A DNA stretch of 64,000 nucleotides. Source: Pochonia chlamydosporia 170 (Eukaryota; Ascomycota; Sordariomycetes; Hypocreales; Clavicipitaceae). The DNA is taken from positions 2,728,001 to 2,792,000 of the forward strand of contig NC_035791.1 of the NCBI RefSeq assembly GCF_001653235.2. Direction: 5' to 3'. Of this stretch, positions 58,899-64,000 are shown in pieces (position 1 is the stretch's first letter; each line of letters begins with the position of its first letter). A program made the position numbers and the translations under genes. The notes below the pieces were generated by a model. The model was not told the DNA's origin and made no database searches. It worked only from the letters and a program-made list of their open reading frames with translations.

Positions 58899-59088
58899 TA
58901 TTTTTGGAATTGCTCTCTTCAGCATTGTTTGCTGCAACATGCACAGTTGTTCCGTCACAACCAGCCAGGTGGTTATTTGTTGTTTTACTTTTTAGCCCTC
59001 CTGTTTGTCACATGTGCATTTGATTGTGCTCGCTCCCATTTTCAGTCCTTCATTGGGAGCGTTGACGTCCACGGAGTTCTCCATACGG

Positions 59089-59195
59089 AGTACTCGTGCC
59101 ACGCCCCACTTTAGCTTGCTCAGATTTCCTTCGCACCACCTAAAGTGGTGCTGACCACTGCAGCGGGCAGACCACTCCACCGAGCAGCTAGCTAG
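59089..59195 (+). repeat. left terminal inverted repeat
   Basis: 107 bp, identical in reverse complement to 60199-60305. It starts AGTACTCGTGCCACG and ends GCAGCTAGCTAG. It contains a 7-bp perfect hairpin, GCACCAC-CTAAA-GTGGTGC, at 59133-59151. Confidence 0.95.
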
Positions 59196-60198
59196 AAATA
59201 AAATACTAAAATAAGTAAAATAATAGAAATAAAATACCTAAAAATATATACTTTTAAGTTTCTATTATAATACTATTTAACTTATAAATATAAAATTAAA
59301 TAATATTTTTATTCTTTATATAAGCTTATAAATTAAACTATTTAAAAAGTAGAGCCTAAAATATATAACCTATAATTAAACTTATTATAATTAATTAAAA
59401 TTTAAAATAAATATCTATATATAAATACTTAAGTATCTATAGATTATTATATATTAATTTTCTTTTACTTTTAGTTAAAAATATAAATTTTCTTATAATA
59501 TATATTTATAATTTAATTTTCTTTATATTTTTATTTTAAAGTTTTAATATAAATCTAGAAATTAATTCTTATATAAGAATTTTAAATAAATATTTAGAAT
59601 ATATTAAAATTAACTATAAGCTAAATATAATATTATATTTTATAATTATAATATAATACTTTATATTATATTAATAAATTCTATATAAAAGCTTTAGTAA
59701 AGGTAAATATATATTAAAATAGCTATATATTATATAAGAATATAAAATATATCTAGTTTATAAAGTATATTTATAAACTTTATTATATTATAATATATAA
59801 TAATACTTTAAATTACTTATAATTATATAAAATTAATTTTTAATATTTAAGTTTAATTATTTTTCTAAAATTAAAAATATATATAAAATAATATAATAAA
59901 ATAATTATAAATATTATAGTTAGATTTTTATAGTAGATTAAAGTATAATAAAATAGCTTAATCTATATATATATAGTAAATTATACTTTATTACTTATAA
60001 TATAAATTATTATAATAGAAATAACTAAATTAAAATCTAATATTAAAAAGTCTAAATATTTTAAAATCTAATATAACTCTTTTAATATTAGAAATACTAA
60101 TATAAAAAAAGCTTAATATTTATAATTAGATTTTTTTATAAGCTATAAGAATTTTTATTTATTTAATAGTATTTATTTAATTAATATAGTTAATTTTA

Positions 60199-60305
60199 CT
60201 AGCTAGCTGCTCGGTGGAGTGGTCTGCCCGCTGCAGTGGTCAGCACCACTTTAGGTGGTGCGAAGGAAATCTGAGCAAGCTAAAGTGGGGCGTGGCACGA
60301 GTACT
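60199..60305 (-). repeat. right terminal inverted repeat
   Basis: 107 bp, perfect inverted copy of 59089-59195. The matching hairpin lies at 60243-60261. Identity stops abruptly on the outside (next bases TCCCTGG here, against GGCATGG read outward on the left). Confidence 0.95.
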
Positions 60306-61592
60306 TCCCTGGAAATCTACCTCAAACAATACATCGTTGCTTTTGCCAGACACCCACATAATATGTCTTGGCAGTTCGAAAACGTTTCCTGACGCAAGCT
60401 GCCTCCTTTCAGAGCTCCTATGACGGATCTGACGACGGACTGTCGTCACTGCATTTCTTGGCTACCCTGTCTGTGCGGTTGGCAGCTTGGACATTTGTTT
60501 CCCTCTTGACCAAGTTCTCACCTGCCAAGGTCGCAGTGCGTTAACAGATCATGTCTGACTAAACGCTTTGCAACTGACAGTGCTGAGATATCGCATGCAT
60601 TCACTGCATGGTCAATCAACTACCTTGCTATATGGTTGCCTAGTGAAATATCGAGCCATGGTAAAGGAGAAATGGCTGTGGTGTAACTCGGTTAACTCGA
60701 TGCCTGGAGCAACCTGCTGCATGTAACGGCTTATTGTTCCCAAACATTGAAACATTCAGTAATTTACAGTCTGTGGTGTGAAAAGTATTTGCCCATATCC
60801 AGGTATACACTAATGCATCTCCATATACTGTAGTATGTACCGCGATAACGTGATATGCTGACCACATGCATGTTCAACTACTTTTGACCCTCCACTAAAT
60901 ATCACTGCAAGAAATCGATGAACCAGGCTCCAAAGAAAACACGGAAACAACTCAGTACAGTCAGATGCTCTATATCCCTTCCCCGAGCATGATGCCAAGC
61001 TGTGAGTTCTCCATTCTGGCAGTGCATGAATTTCAGATGTTTGATTGATTGTGTTGACTTGTAGCCACATCGTCTAGGGTAATTTGGAGTTGCTCTTTGA
61101 AAGAAAAGCTCGTGCTTATGATTGGCCTAGTGAGACCCTGCCCGACCCACCATTTCCTTTGTTCGAGCTGGGCAGCACTCCCCAACGAAGAAGGCCCCTT
61201 CAGTGCGTCATGGCTGCCCAAGTCCAAGTACTTTCAACGCGGGCTGTTCCCCGGCAAGGGTCTGGTTACCTGTACCGGCCTGTTGGTGCCCGCCCCAATG
61301 AACATGGACGTGACCACGTACCGTGATCACCTCACACAGTCGCGTGGCCCTCGACCTCAACCCATGAAACGAGTACACAAAAATACATTGCAGTGTATGC
61401 CTCGTTGTTTCGATGGACCTACCCTTCGCACCACAATGACTTTACTCCCAGCCCTTTGAGACTTGCCACTTCAAGTGACGCATTCTGCTGTAATTTCGGC
61501 AAGTTGACCCAAGCTACATGGCTGCTCTGTGAGTTATCGAAGCTACCAATACCGGAGCTCGACAAGTAACCCGTCGCCATTAAATTCTCATC
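60306..61592. other. intergenic, upstream of the transporter
   Basis: Normal base composition resumes at once beyond the element. Short frames only; it includes the promoter of the transporter gene. Confidence 0.4.
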
Positions 61593-63527
61593 ATGGCTGG
61601 TACGATGGGTCAAGGCACAGAGGAAAGGAAAGCTAGGATGGAACCTGAGCCGCCGATGCCATCCCTCTCCCGGGGACAACAGGCCGTCTCTGGCTCTGGA
61701 CTCGGCCGAGTATCGCCCACCGCTCGCCTGGCCGACGAAGTCAATGAAAACTCGCCTCTACTCAGCAGCAATGAATCAGACTCTGGCGATGCAGTTAGAT
61801 CAACAAGAGCTCCAAGGCCGGCGGCCGACGAAACCCAAGAAACCAAAGGACTATGGTACATGGTCATGCTCACAATCAGCATTGCTGGCCTTCAGCTGGC
61901 ATGGGCAGTTGAACTGTCCAACGGCTCACCGTATTTACTCTCTCTTGGACTAAGCAAGTCACTCATGGCGTTGGTATGGATTGCTGGCCCGTTGACGGGC
62001 ACACTCGTTGTACCGTACGTTGGCGTGGTGAGTGACAACTGCCGTTCGAGATGGGGGAAGCGTCGACCATTCATGATAGGTGGCACCATCGCGACAATCA
62101 TTGGGCTTTTGTTTCTTGCCTGGACGCGAGAAATTGTCGGGGGTATATTGGGAATATTCGGCGCGGACCCGAAGTCGGAAGGAGTAAAAGTCGTCACCAT
62201 CATCGCTGCCGTGATTGGCATATACGTGCTAGACATTGCTATCAATACCGTCCAAGCAGCGATCCGCGCCTTCATCGTGGACTGTGCACCGGCACATCAA
62301 CAAGAAGAGGCAAATTCCATGGCGAGTCGTGTTACTGGCATCGGAAACATTGCGGGCTACATAGCCGGATACGTCAATCTACCCACGTACTTATGGTTTC
62401 TCGGTAGCAACCAGTTCAAGATTCTTTGCGCCGTTGCTAGTATCGGCTTGGCAATTACGATTGCGTTGAGTACGGCCGTTATTCACGAGAGGGATCCTCG
62501 AGCGGATGGATCCCGCATAAAGAAGACACCAAACATTGTCTCCTTCGTCTTCAACATTGTCAAGTCGATTAAGCGCTTGCCACCACAGACGAAACGAGTT
62601 TGCGAAGTCCAGTTTTGCGCTTGGGTCGGATTCTTCCCATTGTTGTTTTATACGTCTTCTTACATTGGAGAGATTTATATTCAACCGTTTTTGGAAGAGA
62701 ACCCCAATATGACACCGGAAGAGCTCGATGTGCTATATGAGCAAGCCACTCGCATAGGGACATTTGCGTTACTGGTAAACGCCATTGTCAGCTTACTCAC
62801 AAACGTATTCCTACCATTCTTTATTGCACCAACATTCGACAGTCAACCGGTTTCCTTTAACGACCACACTGGCCAGCTCGCCACGGCCAAGACAACTGGA
62901 TTGCCTCGGCGGTCATATCTGGACTGTTTGAGAATCCCAGGCTTCACCCTAAAACGGGCCTGGCTCGGATCATTGTTGCTGTTCGCCATTTCAATGTTCT
63001 GTACAGTGCTCGTGCGTTCCACTGGCGCCGCCACGGTGCTGATAGGACTGGCTGGTATCACTTGGGCCATGACTCTCTGGGCTCCCTGGGCCATCATCAG
63101 TGCTGAGATTAGTCGACGCGATGTCGTTGCTCGGGCCAAGAAGCTTCAAAACATGGCGCCTTATGGGCACAATGCGCCAGATGCGCCATCGTCCAGTGGA
63201 AATTCGCAAGAAATGGACGCTGAATTGGCCGAGGAAGAAGAAGAGGTGGACCAGGCCGGCGTGATTCTGGGTATTCATAACATGGCCATTGCAGTTCCCC
63301 AAATCATCGCCACTCTGGGATCAAGCGTCGTGTTTAAATTCCTACAAAAACCACGGGGGACACCAGGTGATCATAGTTTTGCCATTGTCATGGCTCTGGG
63401 AGGTGTATTTGTGCTCGGGTCTTGCATTTTCGCCATGAGAATTCAAGACGACCCGAAAGCGACAGAGGCGGCTGTTGTTGACGAGGCCCGGGGCGCGTTG
63501 CTGGCTGATGAAGCCGCAGAGAATTAG
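61593..63527 (+). CDS. GPH-family sucrose/alpha-glucoside:H+ symporter
   Basis: A single exon of 644 residues. The protein belongs to the glycoside-pentoside-hexuronide group of the major facilitator fold, the family of plant SUC/SUT and fission yeast Sut1 transporters. A disordered N-terminus of about 85 residues (Pro/Ser/Glu-rich, with NENSPLLSSNES) precedes about 12 membrane spans. Family landmarks are LQLAWAVELSNGSPYLLSLG in span 1, the loop motif RSRWGKRRPF (residues 151-160, the RxGRR-type signature) and VQAAIRAFIVDCAP. GNIAGYIAGYVNLP, FCAWVGFFPLLFYTSSYIGE and GVILGIHNMAIAVPQII complete the set. A long acidic loop (EEEEEVDQAG) lies before span 11. Proton-coupled uptake of sucrose or maltose-type disaccharides at the plasma membrane is expected; exact sugar specificity is not readable. 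Confidence 0.9.
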   Translation: MAGTMGQGTEERKARMEPEPPMPSLSRGQQAVSGSGLGRVSPTARLADEVNENSPLLSSNESDSGDAVRSTRAPRPAADETQETKGLWYMVMLTISIAGLQLAWAVELSNGSPYLLSLGLSKSLMALVWIAGPLTGTLVVPYVGVVSDNCRSRWGKRRPFMIGGTIATIIGLLFLAWTREIVGGILGIFGADPKSEGVKVVTIIAAVIGIYVLDIAINTVQAAIRAFIVDCAPAHQQEEANSMASRVTGIGNIAGYIAGYVNLPTYLWFLGSNQFKILCAVASIGLAITIALSTAVIHERDPRADGSRIKKTPNIVSFVFNIVKSIKRLPPQTKRVCEVQFCAWVGFFPLLFYTSSYIGEIYIQPFLEENPNMTPEELDVLYEQATRIGTFALLVNAIVSLLTNVFLPFFIAPTFDSQPVSFNDHTGQLATAKTTGLPRRSYLDCLRIPGFTLKRAWLGSLLLFAISMFCTVLVRSTGAATVLIGLAGITWAMTLWAPWAIISAEISRRDVVARAKKLQNMAPYGHNAPDAPSSSGNSQEMDAELAEEEEEVDQAGVILGIHNMAIAVPQIIATLGSSVVFKFLQKPRGTPGDHSFAIVMALGGVFVLGSCIFAMRIQDDPKATEAAVVDEARGALLADEAAEN

Positions 63528-64000
63528 CAACCTAGAAGATGCTCCTCAAGGAACATGCACAAGGGAGGTGTCATGGGGATTTCGGTTTAGAGCATACAGT
63601 TCTGGCGCATTGCATTTTTTGGAGGACTAGACGTGGATATCATCATTGCTACAATTTGATCAGCGATCTGTATGGAATTTGTTTTGAATAATACTACTTG
63701 TTATTGGAGCCCATCACTCTGCGATGCTAATACCCGAACCGCGTACATCAGATCTCATGCTTGATACCTCGTAAGTTCTCGCCTCTTCTCAGGTAATGCC
63801 ACCACGGTCTCGAAAGAACTCCTCTAGGACATGCAAAACAGATTACACAACGCTCTGTGTACAACATCCGACTTTCCCACAATGTGTAGCCAAGGTAGCC
63901 GATGCATCCGCACAAGGCCCCAGATATGCCCTCGTCTCAGCAGGAACCGGCCCAACCGATGGATCGTAAGAAGTCACACCGCCCCAGTAATAACACCACA
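63528..64000. other. 3' flank of transporter, possible exon of a gene leaving the window
   Basis: An ATG frame at 63796-63969 (57 codons) follows a TTCTCAG acceptor-like site and runs into a GTAAGA donor-like site. Its peptide has several cysteines (CKTDYTTLCVQHPTFPQC). It may be an internal exon of a gene continuing to the right, or chance. I do not call a gene. Confidence 0.25.

Larger units (their letters stand above)
56462..59088. other. gene-poor region left of the AT-rich element
   Basis: Only short non-conserved frames are present. Simple sequences are common: GCATGA/GGGCGTG-type units at about 56856-56890, the TCTGGTC word at 57261-57280 and 58521-58530, and a poly-T plus GGTTT repeat at 58379-58411. 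TACGGAGTA occurs at 56842-56850, a 20-bp palindrome built from it at 58879-58898, and another copy at 59084-59092 overlapping the element edge. Confidence 0.5.
59089..60305. mobile_element. AT-rich element with 107-bp perfect TIRs (RIP-saturated MITE/transposon remnant)
   Basis: Two identical 107-bp inverted repeats (59089-59195 and 60199-60305) enclose about 1 kb of extreme A/T. Reading the core line by line from about 59187 to 60207, I find no CA, TG or CG dinucleotide, whereas AC, GT, CT, AG, GA, TC, CC, GG and GC all survive. That is the end state of C-to-T mutation at CpA on both strands, as expected for repeat-induced point mutation. No coding frame survives inside. TA dinucleotides border both ends (GAG-TA-CTCGTG on the left and its mirror on the right), as with Tc1/mariner-type TA target duplication. 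The terminal repeats contain abundant CA/TG and show no decay. The superfamily is not proven. Confidence 0.85.

Noticed and set aside
59187..60207. AT-rich block as a centromere or replication origin
   Set aside because: It is only about 1 kb and is bounded exactly by inverted repeats, which fits a mobile element much better.
58992..60423. Two short frames sharing the same 31-residue start on opposite strands
   Set aside because: The shared peptide is only the translation of the 107-bp inverted repeats, not a duplicated gene.

Overview
The window is nuclear DNA from a filamentous ascomycete (Pezizomycotina). Genes are densely packed and carry short GT-AG introns of about 50-110 bp. Many ORFs encode one-to-one orthologues of conserved eukaryotic proteins. 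A saturated CpA/TpG-depleted block looks like repeat-induced point mutation (RIP). The proteins look most like those of Sordariomycetes, probably Hypocreales; that placement is a judgement from general protein character, not a search. I saw no rRNA or tRNA gene and no CRISPR array.

Layout, left to right. 1-5060 is gene-poor. 5061-9436 holds MPP6 (exosome cofactor, here with a CCHC zinc knuckle), the complex I subunit NDUFS6, a YjbQ/UPF0047 protein and the mRNA cleavage factor CFIm25. After a 2.2 kb gap come a 483-residue disordered protein with an RVxF motif, PET100 and TACO1 (both complex IV biogenesis, convergent) and the 2,061-residue HEAT-repeat trafficking protein LAA1/HEATR5. 23016-31403 holds a two-RRM RNA-binding protein, the centrosomal/spindle-pole WD40 protein WRAP73, and adjacent MoaA and MoaC coding regions (molybdopterin step 1). 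31404-35423 is gene-poor. 35424-47470 holds a FYVE protein, a long ELO-family elongase, vacuolar carboxypeptidase Y, a small secreted cysteine-rich protein and a secreted-looking DJ-1/PfpI protein. 48267-52858 is a translation group: tryptophanyl-tRNA synthetase, SBDS and ribosomal protein uS13/RPS18. Two unrecognised fungal proteins follow, then a gene-poor stretch with the most unusual object in the window, and finally a GPH-family sucrose/alpha-glucoside transporter.

The unusual object lies at 59089-60305. It has two perfect 107-bp terminal inverted repeats of ordinary base composition, flanking about 1 kb of extreme A/T in which I find no CA, TG or CG dinucleotide. It looks like a transposon or MITE whose core was mutated to exhaustion while the terminal repeats stayed identical. 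Its neighbourhood, and other intergenic DNA here, also carries the palindromic word TACTCCGTA/TACGGAGTA far more often than expected.

Intron boundaries below were placed by eye from GT/AG sites, reading phase and family conservation. No transcript evidence was available.
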